The position numbers were made by a program, and so were the translations under genes. The notes below the pieces were generated by a model that was given only the letters and a program-made list of their open reading frames with translations, searched no databases and was not told the DNA's origin. From assembly GCF_963576675.1 (NCBI RefSeq), contig NC_088918.1, positions 40,333,501-40,397,500 of the forward strand: DNA of 64,000 nt, in the 5' to 3' direction. Of this stretch, positions 45,783 through 58,800 are shown one piece after another. How positions within the stretch are numbered: position 1 is the first letter of the stretch; each line of letters opens with the position of its first letter. Source of the stretch: Euphorbia lathyris. Taxonomy: Eukaryota; Streptophyta; Magnoliopsida; Malpighiales; Euphorbiaceae.

Positions 45783-46809
45783 TGTTAGAAGTTCATTATA
45801 CTATTTTCTATTCATACCCGATGCCGTTTAGGGCTGGGTATGACAGTGTTTCACTGGCTCATGGAAATTATATGTCAGCAAGGGCTTATAAAACAATAAG
45901 CACTAGATCGATCCGCTATGAGAACATCAATGTGATATGTGTTTCTCATGTAATACTCATAGATGAGTCCTTAGACCTGAAGTCACCACGGGCCTAGATG
46001 AGACACAATAGCTTAGATCATTTGCCTAACAGGCTTATGAGTAGGTGCCAAGTATGGGTTGGTTAGGCATGCTCTAAATCATGCTTAGAAACCATGAGTG
46101 GAGTGCGAGGATTGTTACTCTCATACAGGAGAGGAGATATCGTCAGCCACCTGTTTAGTAAGACTGAAAAGTATGTGGACACACCCTCATGAGGCAATCA
46201 TAGTTATTGCTCATTTGATCTTAGCATTTCACTTAGAGATCAAGGCATGTCTGAGCACTAAATAAGGGTGAAAAGACCATGCCTCATGCTAGACTTGATC
46301 TTAAATAGTAGGGATCACCTTGAGGTTACTATTAGGTTTTTGATCTTTTTGATTTGAGATATTTATCTAATTTGGATTGTCATAATGACTTGCTAGAGTC
46401 CGCTTATAACTAATGGGATGAAAGTATGTTTCAGACCCCCTACCAGGATTAGATAGACCTACAATATCGCACGCTTGAAATGCACATTCAAGATAGCTTA
46501 GAATATATATAATAGTTATATACATTCAAACACTAATATATCAGTGATGAATCAGGCGTGAGTGAACTAGAGATTAATTGGATTAAAATCCAATTCAATT
46601 CAAGTCCAGTAAATAAATATCATAGGAGAATTATCTGATAGGAGAATTATGTGATTTATATTTCAATTGGTTGAAATATAAATCACATAATAATATATTT
46701 ATAATATAAATATAATTTATTATAATATTAAATATTATAAATATCTAAATCAAACATTATTGTTTCGGTCAAAAATAAAATTTGATTTTATTTGATATGA
46801 CAACACCTA

Positions 46810-46847
<38 letters not shown>

Positions 46848-47512
46848 TGATATTGGATATTACAATTAGATATACATTTAATTAATTATAATTAGTTATT
46901 ATTATATATTTAGAGAAATTTTAATAATCTTATTAAATTAATTAAAAGAAAGAGATTTTATTTCATTGAAAATAAGAGTTAGAAAAATTCGACAAAAAAA
47001 TTCCTCATCCTTGTCCTAATTAAATTAATATTTAAATGAATTTTTATTTTATTTTAATTAATAAATTAATTAAATTAATTTCTAATTGGTTGAAACAAAT
47101 AATTACGAAATTGAAATAGTTTTAATTTCTTCACCTAAATATAAATAAAAAATAAAAAGTTTTATTTCTATTTTTAATCATTATTCAATCCTAACCATAC
47201 ACTAACATTTTCTATGGGGGAAAAGGACAAATCCTAGCCACTATCTTTAAGTAAGACCTCGAGTGGTCAGATTCTACGATGAATCAAAGGAGTGCTAGCA
47301 CACTTACAATCTAACTGGGAGACTTTTGACATGTATGAGGGTAGAGGGAATTGCTCTTAGTGATCCTTAATCTTGTTTCAGAGACTTTTGTAGACTCGTT
47401 CTTCGGTGAAAGGTAAAGTATTCTTGCCATTACTTGCTGCATGAGATCCTAGGGATCAGGTTTTGTTAAAATATTTTATTCCACATCGTTTTGACAGTAT
47501 AAAAACCCAACA
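45783..47512 (+). mobile_element. Probable solo LTR (about 1.7 kb)
   Basis: The stretch starts TGTTAGAAGTTC and ends 'tataaaaacccaaca', so it has TGTT...AACA tips. The end wording is like that of plant copia LTRs just before a primer site, but no primer site follows. The adjacent pentamers (cagac and aagca) do not match, so target duplication is lost or the edges are wrong. It includes a TA run (46817-46842) and lies only 27 bases from the CACTA end. Confidence 0.4.
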
Positions 47513-48804
47513 AAGCAACAAATACAAAGTAAGACAAAAAAATCTTAAAAAATGGCAAAAAACTAAAGATTTAAAATAAAGACATATGCAACTAGCGGCA
47601 GAGCCAAGAACCACACATGGAGGTCTATCTTAACCCTTTAATCAGTGGTAGAGCCAATTTTATGGAGTTGAGATGCAATTTTCTAAAGTCTAGTAGATGC
47701 AATTTTTTAAAGTTTAGTTTGTAAAGATCGAAGAAGATCCATTTCGCTTTCTCGTCCAACCTACAAAAAACAAAAAAAAAATGCATTGCCCCGCACGAGA
47801 TTCGATGGAAGTAAAGATTTGACATAACATGTAGACAAATGACTTGCTATAATCGATTGTTACATAAGGAGTCCTATAGGTTTGCTTTGTTAGTCAAGAA
47901 AATCTTCTTATATTAGTGTTTTCTTAGCCCACCAAGTGTAGAGCTGGATCTTCATTACTTTCATCTCATGGAAAAGAGAAGATTAAAAGCGATGAGCGAG
48001 AAAGCATAGTGTAGGCACAATCCTAATAGAATAGAACATGTCGACACACGACATGAGAGATACATTAGAAATGGTTCTCACTCTTTCCAGTGAAATAAGG
48101 TGGCTTGATTATAAAAACAATTTAGCATCCAACACGCCAAAATTTCATTGTTTTTTTGTGTTTTGGATCTAAAAATTAAAAGAGTCAAACCTCAAATGAG
48201 TAGACATTTTTAATTTTTTATAAGTTAAACGCTAATTTCTTAAAAACACATTATAAGGTCCATATCTTTTGCCAATATTAACTCTTTGATCTCTTTGTCT
48301 ATTTTTTTAGACTTTTAACCATTATATTTGGCATAAAAAGACAGACGTAACATAACAGAGTAACATGATCATTTTGTATTATACTATGGTTGTACTAAAC
48401 GTTAAGATATATTCGGTTAAAATTCTAAAAAAATAGACAAAAGGACTAAAGGATTAATATTAGGAAAACATAGAAATTTTATAATGTTAATATTAGACTA
48501 TTATGTAAAAAGTAGAGGACTAATAAATTATTTACCCCAAATATATTAATATACCAATATTAGAGGTGTTATGGAGCTGGCGTCCGGGGCTCAACCCGAC
48601 CCTCAGCTAGCTCGGCCTCTAAACACTAACACTTCTCCACCCACAAAAAAAAAAAAAAGTTAGCTTCCCGATTTTAGCCGGAAGTAACGAGCCCAACGCA
48701 GTTACACCATGTAAAATGGGCCGTTTTCGAGGCCAAGCCTAAATTTGTAATTCAAAATGTATAAAATGTATTAGGGTTTGGCTGCAGAGGAAGGAAAGAA
48801 AGAG
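47513..48804. other. Intergenic, with a truncated copy of a long-TIR element
   Basis: No gene until the leader of the next one. From about 48239 to 48540 the sequence matches the outer element at 54317-55262: shared 'aacacattata', 'tgtctatttttttaga', 'ggactaataaattatttacccc'. The left end is missing. A TATA-less leader with 'tattagggtttgg' (48769-48781, telo-box) precedes the next gene. Confidence 0.6.
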
Positions 48805-50637
48805 ATGGCGAAGTTCAATGTGGTGCAGAAGAAGAGAAGAGAATGTGTGCGACAGAGAAAGAGAGCAATCCACGGAGATCCTGTCAGTGGAAAACTCAAG
48901 AGCAGGACTCAGCCTCTATCTGTCTCAGGAAAGCGGCAGCGCAAGCTCCTCAAGAAATGGCGCAGAGTATATACCTAATCTCTTATCTTTGATAATTTTT
49001 TATATTATTAGTTGTTGAAAAGGGTTTTTGATGAGTCAATTGCGTACAGGAGCAGAAAGAGGCTATAGAGAAGGGTCTTGTTTCCATGGAGGATGTGGAG
49101 ATGGCTGCTGCTCAAGGTTTATTTTCCTCGCCTGCCTTCTATCTCCCATTTTTATGCTATTATAATTTTCATACTAGTAATCTATATGCTTAATTTAGTT
49201 TAATTATTCTTTATATATGTAGAATTTAGAAGGCACCAAAAACTACATGAAATTATTTGATAACTTATCTGATTATCTACAATTTGTTTTTAGGATGCAA
49301 TATTTGATGACTAAACTTATTTGAGCTACTGGCTTCTTATAAAGTCCTTTGAGGGAATTCTGGGAATAATTTTTGGGATTTTCAGTGCTCAAAGGGGTCT
49401 TGTCACCATTGGTTGTGGTCAAAACAATATTTTTTTACTGTACTTTTCTAAATACTTTGATTTTGTAAGATTTTTCCTTTGAACATCGATTTTGTTAATT
49501 CCACTCGCTGGATGTACTATTTAATGGACAAAATTTTGATTTTCTATATATTGAATGTAGAGTTCATCATGCCCGTATTAAGATGTACATTTTAATTAAA
49601 ATTAGAGTGTTAAATTTCATCAAATCAAAGTTCAAGGGTTGAAGTTCAAATTTGAACAAGTACAGGGCCAGAAATATCCATTGCAGTAGAGTGCTTTAAG
49701 TATTGCTTAATTAAACATTCTTCAATGGAAGAGGAAGAGAGGCGTACTTTTTGGTTGCAATCAAAAGGATTATGAAATATATCTAGAAATTCTTAAGGGG
49801 AATATGCACTTCATTGGATTGTATTTTCGTGCTTTGGAGCTCTTTGTTCTGTTGACTACTCGACAATCACAGCTAAGATTCAACTAGTACAACTTCAAGC
49901 TGCTTTGTAACCATTTATTGTTGGCTCTTTTTCCTTCCTGGGGTAAATTACACCTGTGCCCTCTAACTTAGGATTGTTCACAATTTAGCCCTGCAACTTT
50001 ATTTTCTAACTTAAAAGTACTCAAATCAAAACTTATTAAACTGTAACAGAAGATCCTATTTTAATAGAATCTGTCAAAACACCTAGAGTTTTGCTACTTT
50101 GCTCATATATTTGACCTATTTATAATCCTCGTCCTCATAAAATAAATACCTATGTTAATACCAGAATATATATTAGGTGGTAAACTGCATTTCACTTGAT
50201 TTAATGTTGACATAAATCATAAATTGATCAACTATGTGTTTGAAGTTGTCCTGGTCAGCAAATTATTAGTCATTTTGAACTTGTGTCAAAAATGGATTTC
50301 CTGTTTCATTCCAATGAAGTTGAGTTGAGAGAACAAAACTATGCATGCATTTTGTATTTGGATGTAGTGCTGAGGCATGTTAATTTACTCAGGTGAAGGG
50401 TCTTCAAAAAATGGCAAGAAAACACCAACGAAGTTTAATATGAAGAAGGGCCTAAAGCTGAAGCACATGAAGCGCAATGGTACTCCTGTCAACTCCTGAG
50501 TTGTCGAGTTACTTTTATGCTGTTGTATATCTGTAAAATGTATGTTAATGTTTTATGCGCTGTACATTATAGGTAAGCAAAAAGGGAAAAAATCAAAGGC
50601 AGCTACTGAAGCTCCAGAGGATGCAATGGTAGAATGA
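48805..50637 (+). CDS. Small basic Lys/Arg-rich protein, four exons, function unknown
   Basis: Exons 48805-48966, 49050-49116, 50393-50479 and 50573-50637 join in frame to 126 residues. All introns are GT-AG. The N-terminal half is strongly basic ('VVQKKRREC', 'RQRKRAIHGDP', 'SVSGKRQRKLLKKWRR'). A short acidic helix follows ('GLVSMEDVEMAA'), then a second basic block ('KKGLKLKHMKRNGKQKGKK') and an acidic tail ending 'DAMVE'. No catalytic motif, signal peptide or membrane segment is visible. The composition suggests a nucleolar or ribosome-associated protein. The 'SGK(R/K)xRKLL' phrase recalls human C11orf98-type proteins, but this is only an eye match. The start is the first ATG after an AGGGTTT leader and fits the basic core. 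It looks like a real, conserved plant gene and not a transposon product, because the intron phases join perfectly. Confidence 0.8.
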
Positions 50638-51801
50638 TATTGTGGTGTTGGAGAGGCAAACACATGGGGATTGAAGAGTCTTTTCTCTTGTAGTGTTGTT
50701 TTTGTTTTTTATTTTTGATTGGGATGGATGGACGGACAAGGGAGGGAGGGAGTTAAAAAGTTGAATGGAATCTGTAATGTTGGAAAACAATGGATGTAAA
50801 AGATGAATGGAATCTGTAATGTTGGAAAACAGTGGATGTAAGTACACATAGGTAGGGGTGTCACTCAAATTTGAGTTTTTAAAAGAAAAAAACTCATTTT
50901 CTGTTAAGATTCATTATATTGTATGGATGCTGAATCTGTTTTTACCTGATAACTATAGGTTTAAATTTGTAATTTATCCTTTCAAATAATTAAATAATAT
51001 TTGAAGTTTAAATGAAACCAAATTTAGGCTTGTAAGCAGGGTGGCATTCCGTGTTCCTGTTGTAGACAAGAATCAGAATTTTCAAAAAAAGTTCCCGTGC
51101 ATAGAGATGCTATTCTCGCTCCGCGATTCTCCATGTTAGAATTAACTTTAACTTCTGCCATTCTCCATGTTAGAATTAACTTCACCTAAAATTAAGTTAA
51201 GAAATAGGCTTAATACATCATTTGCTCCTGAATTTGTCCAAAAAAAACCTTTAAAAAACTTGTCAAAAAAGGTTGATTGGCCTTTTTGAACTTTTAAAGT
51301 GTCCTGATAGTTTCATCAACTTGCATAAAATGTTCAGTTAGCCCGCTGAACTTGTATAAAATGTAATCAATTGATTTTCAGTTGCAAAAAAGTAAATTAA
51401 ATGTGGATGATATATTCCACGTATCTTAGAATATTATTACATAATTCAAAAATAGATTAAAAAATCAAAAATAGATTAAAAAAGAAGTTATTACTTGCTC
51501 AACTATAAAACTTGTCTTCTCTAATATTACTTTTTTTAAAGACGCGTGCAATAATTTTTTTCGTATTTAACTTTTTTGTTGCAACCTAGTGATCAATTAA
51601 TTACATTTTACGCAAATTCAGAGGGCTAACTGAATATTTTATGTGAGTTGAGGAAGCTATCAGAATAGTTTGAAAATTCAGGGAGCTAATTAAATTTTTT
51701 GGGAAAGTTCAGGGACAAATGATGTATTAAGCCTAAGAATATGGAAAAATTTATAAAACTTATCCAAATAGAAAAGTCCATTTGAGCACATGTTACCAAA
51801 A

Positions 51802-51835
<34 letters not shown>

Positions 51836-52874
51836 ATTATCTTCTCCAATTTTGACCTTTAAGGTAATTCTTTTTAAGCGCACTCAAACTATTCTATGAT
51901 AGTGATCCCAGTTTTTTTTAAGAGAAAGGAACAATTTGATAAATCTTATTACATATAAACCATGCGGGATAAGAAGATTCTCATTCTCATCCCTTAATTT
52001 TTCAAGGAATTACCACAAAACAGATGTCCACATGAGAGTTTTAATTTTTAAAATTTTATTTAGAAACTAAATTTATATAAAATAAAATATCAAATTAATA
52101 AAAAGTCATTACAGTAATTCAAGATTTTAATTAATTACAAATAATGTGCACAAATACTTTCGTGAGTATTACAATTGGATTTATTATGAACAAAAATTAT
52201 TATATATATATATGTAAAGAATTTCTACAGGGGGATCCCAATGGATGGAAAGAGCATTCTTCGTTCTGTCCTAACTGAGGATAAAAAAATTCTCCATTCC
52301 TGTACACATCATGGGAATGTCAAATACTTTCGCATTCCTAAAAACATGTATTGTACTCGGTAGAAGAATGAGTTCCTTTTAGAAATATCTCCTCCAATTG
52401 CTTTTTTAGTAATAATTTGATAATTGCTGGTATATGTCCAACCATTGCATAGAAATCATGCTTGAAAGAAAACATAACAATATAAATGAAATTTCATTTT
52501 AAGATGAAGCATAGAGGTCCAATGATATCCTCTGAGAGAGCCTCTTTCAATATGTAAAATGTACAATTATCATGCATTCCTCATTTTGCTCTTTCTTTAT
52601 TATTCACAACATGACTGGACCAATAGAAACTTTCTCGAAACATAAAGAGGAAAGGAAGGGTCTAAAAATAAATGTTGTCAAGTTAACAAAACATGCTATG
52701 CTCTTCCAAGGAATACATTTTCTTTCCCTTTTTAAATGGTTACAGAAAATTAGAAAAAAGATGCAACTCCCTAAAAACTGTAAAACATATGCTAACAGAT
52801 TCTCTAATCATTCTTTTTCCCCTATACATACAGACAGACTCACTTAAGTTTCATGTTACAACTACAATTATTAA
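50638..52874. other. Intergenic, with TIR elements and (AT)n
   Basis: The 3' UTR of the preceding gene (a 40-base phrase is duplicated near 50760 and 50805) is followed by repeats. A TA run lies at about 51803-51832. No further gene is supported up to the HRD1 stop at 52875. Confidence 0.5.
51205..51735. mobile_element. Non-autonomous TIR element, about 531 bp
   Basis: The ends are TAGGCTTAATACATCATTTG and, in reverse complement, the same 20 bases. Inside, phrases such as 'gctcctgaatttgtccaaa' and 'gggaaagttcagggac' are also roughly complementary, extending the inverted ends. No transposase is present. A clear target duplication could not be defined (only 'agaa' near both sides), so the superfamily is left open; a Mutator-like MITE is possible. 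Confidence 0.65.
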
Positions 52875-55800
52875 TCACTCTCTCTGACTCTGGTGACTTG
52901 AATCTGGCATGGATGGAGTTGATACCACTGCCTTGCCTTTGTTTTCTGATGATTCCATATGGCCATGTAGAACTGCTTGCAGCTGCCTTTGCAGGACCTA
53001 TTTGAACAGAAATATTTAAAATTTAAACAAAATATATAAACAACAGAAATACCAACTTCACAAAATCAGTGAATAAATGGCACCTCAATCTGTTGTTGCA
53101 GAACCTTTTTCTGAGCTTCCAAGTCGGAGTTTGGTATACTTCCCAACCCTTCTCCATGAGTTGCACCGCCACCAGGTACTTGAAAGGGTACAAACACATA
53201 GTGGGGGAACTGCGGCGGGGATAAGTTTGACGATCCAAGATCAATATTAGGCTGTACGGGTGATTGTCTAACGAATGCTCCACTAGATTCATTACTACCA
53301 GTGTCAGCCAAGGGCCTTTGAGCTTGAGGGAGCAAGGTATATCCAGGAGACCTGCACAAAGTTCAACAATCAACTCTTGGGGCTGAATTAGACAGCTAGT
53401 CATCTATCATACTGGGAAAGCAAAAAACTAAGACTAGCAATGGAGAAAGCTGCAAGTCAAAGCAGCAAAAACTTATAATATTAATCATGTCTGGTTAACC
53501 GTGGTTCAACAAAAACTTTATAGCTCGTCTAATTTTAGAACAATTTATCAAACTGCGTTCTCTAAAGGACGGCTGGTAGTTATGTGAATCCACTATGGGT
53601 TACAAAATTTAGAGTTCCACATCAGAAGCATTGCACTTAAAAGCCAGCCTATGGGCTGAGAAATATGATGTGCACATATAGCATGAGACATGTCTGTCTG
53701 GGAAAGAAGGTATCAACAATAAAATGATGAACAAAAGATTGCATTTAGCATAAAAAAAGCACATACCATACTAAAGTGTTTGCAGAAGGATAAACAAAAG
53801 ATTTCTCATATATAGAGGCAGCTGCAGCAGCAGCCTGGAGTCTTGCTTGATGTCGGCTCAAATTATCATTGGCCAGACCACCATCTGAGCCCTGATTTCC
53901 GGCATTTACAGTGCCAGTCTCTGTTCCAAAATTTCAACAATGAATCAGCAAAAGTCAAATATAAGTTCACTATATAATTATACAACCAAACAAAATTAGG
54001 AAATGATATACTATAATAATTAGTTAATTACCTTGCCTACGAGTAGCTGCCCCTGATCCTTGTTGACCTCCAGCTGTACTAGCACCATTCTCAGGTGGCA
54101 CAACTAGGGCTCTGCATGTAGGACAAGTGTGTTGCCGCTCGAGCCATGAACGAAGGCAATGAACATGAAAGAGATGTCCACATATTAATTTTTTGGCTGT
54201 AGTCATCTCTTCACGACAGATAATGCAGGTAGCATCACTCCTGCATATTCAGAAGAAATAATTAACAATGCTGATCCAAATAAAGCTTTTGCTGAAATAG
54301 AGTTTAAAAAAAAAAAGGGGTAAATAATTTATTAGTCCTCTCCTTTTTAACTAACACTATTTAGTCCCCCTATTTTGAAGAACACATTATAAGCCCCTAT
54401 CCTTTGTCACCATAGTTATTAAAGGCCCATGGTGCAGACAAGGCACACTTACAAGAATAAAAATTATAAAACTATAAAACTAACATAAAAATGCAATGAA
54501 TACTAAATCATGAAAATATCTTAAGCATAAATAAATTTTAAAATGCAAAATGAACTCCATATTAGAAAGATAAAGTTGAATACTAAATCCTAAGTTCTAC
54601 TCCTAATCAAAACTCTCCAAATTCATCACTATCACACTACGCATCTAAAGCATCATCAAACTCTTGATCATGAAACTGATCCTCTTCATCCTCATCAACA
54701 AAATCAGTTTCTTCCTCCTCATCTCTTCCTCTTCTAATAAACGTATAATATCTCTTTTAAATACTTTTTTTTTTAATAGAACTGCCCCTAACTGCCAAAC
54801 ATTCCAGAAAACTGCCCCTAACTGCCAAGGTGCGCCTTTGGCAACTGCCTCTTGGCGTAAAATGGCGCACCAGGCGCGCGCCATGGCAGTTGCGCCTCGC
54901 CATGGGGCTGTCATGGTGCTAAGGCCTGCGCCTGGTGCGCCATAGGCGCGCCTTTAATAACTATGTTTTCACTGTTAACCTTTTGGTCCTTCTGTCTATT
55001 TTTTTTAGATTTTTAACCGTTTTATTCGGCATAAACAGGCAGGCAGAAAATAACAAGAGTAACAAGGTCATTTTGTATCGCACTATGGCTGTTATGGCTG
55101 TCCTGAAACTAAGATATGTTTGGTTTAAAATCTAAAAAATTAGATAAAAGGACCAAAGGGTTGTGGTGACAAAAGATAGGGACCTCATAATGTGTTTTTC
55201 AAAATAGGGGACTAAAGAGTGTGTTACGGAAAAAGGTGGGGACTAATAAATTATTTACCCTAAAGAAAGTACAGAACTCACGCATTAAGCTCTTCAGGTG
55301 TAGCGTCCGGGAACCGATCATTCATGTTTGAAGTAATCTTGCGGTAGCGAATGTAATCAGCGACACGAATTTTGAAGTTCCTGAATGTCTCATAAAGCTC
55401 CCGTATTAAGTGCAAAGGCACACCATAGTTCCTACACAATTTAAGTCCAATTCATAAAAAAAAAAAAAAGCAGATTAGGACTCATGAACCTTATTAAGCT
55501 GATACAGCATAATATGCAACAATAAAAGTTAAACATCATTTTCAAGGAGAACTGAAGATACGAAAGTCAAGTATCATGTAAACATTAGTCCTTCCCACAT
55601 AAACCTCTTCATACAAGACCATTATTACACTTCAATTTTCTATCTCAATACGTGCTTTCATATGGATGATATACCAAGTTGTGCGACCGATGAAGTTCTG
55701 CACAATTCTGAAGACAATTAATTGGCTATTGATGAATTTGTCTCAAAACAATAGTTGCATAATAAAATAAGAAGCTCAGTATCAGCTGCCTCATCTAAGA

Positions 55801-58800
55801 GTACATGCAAATGAAAGTTAAGTAAGATGGGGTACTGAAAAAATTATCCACTACAAAAACTAGAATAATACTCAATATAAGACCTAAGAAGGTTTGAATA
55901 CTAAGAAAACTACAAGCATGTGCACTTCTATGTCTCTGTTCTCTCTTATCATTTTCATACAATATTGAATCCATTGGTATGTGTGCTTGCGAACACAACT
56001 ATCACTAAAAGACACTTAAGAGAAACAAAATAGTTACGATAATGGTCAAGGTACATTGTAATTACAGTCCATTATTTTGAAGAAACCAGAAGATGAGAAG
56101 AAAATGATAAAAATTAATGATTTAATAGAAACAGCTTTTCAAAAACGCACCAAATCAACTAGTTCCTTAGGGTATATGACCAGAAAACACAATCAACTCA
56201 AACCCAAGTTATTGAGCTACATATCAAATCAATTCTTACTAGCTCAAAAGTCAAAGCATAGAAAAATTCCATGCCCCTGATCACATGTCAAGCAGATGAC
56301 ATTCTTGGTATCTCAAGACTATTCATACAAGTCATAAGCCGCCAGCTATTCATCCCACCCATCAGAAAGAATTATATCCATCATCTAATTCAAAGGTCAG
56401 CATAAAAAATATTCCAAATGACTTATTATCACCTTATCAATATTCACAAATATGTATCGTTCAATATTAGAAAGCATCATTTATATACATATACATCTAT
56501 CTATGTCTATAAATGATTATCTGCCCATGACCATATCATGATCAAGACATGATAAAAATAAATGCTTTGTGTATACAAACACTCTGTGACGGTGTAAGAA
56601 ATAGCTTGGATGTAATAACTTACATGAAAATCACAAGGAAGAAGCAGAGGTACATAGACAAGTGGAGCAAGTCTCGAATAAGTTCCAAGTAGAAGGTGTA
56701 GACAGCCTTTCTCTCCCACTGTCCTTCCATTAGCATGTCACTCACATAGAAAACATATTTGACAAAAGTGGAGACTGTTGTTGTAGCTAGTATCATATAC
56801 CTAATAGCAATTCATCAAATACATAGAGTTTTAGAATATGAAGCACATGAATTAGTAACTTTGCAATTGCACTGTCAAAGTCGTACACTATTGGTTCTCT
56901 TCGGACAAACATAATTAAGTTTGCAAAAAATTGATATCCAGAAACCAAAAATCAAGTCAAATAATACGGATAGCATCAATTAACATAATGTGATTACAAA
57001 TGCAAGAACTTCAGTTGAAATAAAACAGCAGTATTGCTGTTTAATAAATGGAATATCAAATCGAGATATCTTCCCACCAGAAAATGCTTTTCTGTTTGAT
57101 AATAATAAAAATGTCCAGAATCTCACTCTCTCAGAGAATATTTAGCTCCTATAGTCAAGTGTTTGCACCTCTGCGCAAGGTAACATTTTTAAGATCACCA
57201 TTGGGTATTTAGTGATATTTGGCTTTTAAAGAACATTAAACAAATTGGGCTTCTTCTTAACTCTAAAGATCATAACACATATTTCAAACTTTAGACGTTC
57301 ATATAATCAACTTATTTACAGTTTATTTCCTAGCAAGCATCAACACTTCTAGGAGGTTAAGGTACGAGCGTTTGACACTCCAGACATGCACCTGACACGC
57401 CAAAATAAGTGTCCCCTCTTTTTTTTTTTTTTATATGGGACATACGGAGTGTCACGAACTGGCTGTGTTTAGAGTCCCAACAAGAACAGCGTCAAACAGT
57501 CACAAATCATCATGCTAAATCTCTTTTTATCAAAAGATTGAGCCATGGAGGAGCATCGAATTAAAGGCCTTTGTTATAATTGTGATGAAAAATACATTGC
57601 CGAACATCAGTGCGAGAAAATATTTCTATTGGAAGGGGTCGAAGAGCACCAATCAGATACTGATGATGACCATGGATCATGAGCATGGAATTTCATGCGC
57701 ATGAGGTCACACGCATTTCCGAAGGGTAAGGCAATGTCATGAACCAGCTGTGTTTAGAGTCCCAATTAGATTAGTATTCTGTTTTTTTTAAATTATTTCT
57801 TTAATAGTTTATTTCAATTAGGAATATTAAAATTAGGATCCAGGCATTAGTTAGTTTCCATCCAAGATCTATATCCGTAATATTAGTTATTTGAATTTAA
57901 GATTCATGCATTAATCAGTTTCCATTTAGGATTTTTGCTTTCCTAGATATAGGAGGATTCTGTTATAATTGCAATAATTAATTCCTAACAAAGGACGGCT
58001 TGTAACTCTTATTTAAAGGCCATTCCCGTTTAATAAAAGTAAGCAGAAAGTTCTAGCAAATTGAGATCGTGGATTTCTCCCTTAAACGAGTTCCAGACAA
58101 TTCTGAGATTGTGGGGCTCTCTCTTAATGAGCTCCTAACTGTTTCAACAAGATAGGTAAGGGAAGAAACACTTTAAAGCATTCTTACCTAGAAGATTTGA
58201 GGGTACAAGGTCCCATAACTAGATCCCAAACCTGTGTCCATAACACGGGACACGGCTTCTCAGTTAATTAGGTAGAATATAGGGGTTTTTTTGTTTTTTG
58301 ATAATTTACCAAAAAAGAGGGGTTGATATATACAAAATAAAATAAAACCCTAATAAAAAACAAAACAAAATCTAAACGAAAGAATATAGCAGCCACCCTT
58401 TTTTATGTAAAGAAAAGAAAATTAAAATCTAAAACTTCAGAAAACCCAAACCTAAAAAAAACAAAAAAAAAAACAAATAAAGATCAAAAGTTAAAAGAAC
58501 CTACCCTAAACACATCTGATTTGCGATTGAGAATCGCAAGTCGCAACACAAAGAAACCAAAAACAGCCTTTAACTCGATGACGGTTTTTCAAGTGGGTTC
58601 TTCTTTTCTCTCTCCACCACTACCCTTACTAGCCACGCTTCTTATCTCTTTAAGTTTCAGTCCATGAGTTTCGACTTATTACAGATGTTATTTATGGTTT
58701 ATAATGACTTGTGAATGTTATTTGTGGTTTATATATACATATATATAATTGACATGTCCACGCGGTGTCTCATATTTTTAAAAAATGCCGTTTTCCGTAC

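Noticed and set aside
54645..54945. Overlapping ORFs on both strands of about 90 codons
   Set aside because: They lie in the GC-rich palindromic part of a hAT MITE and mirror each other.
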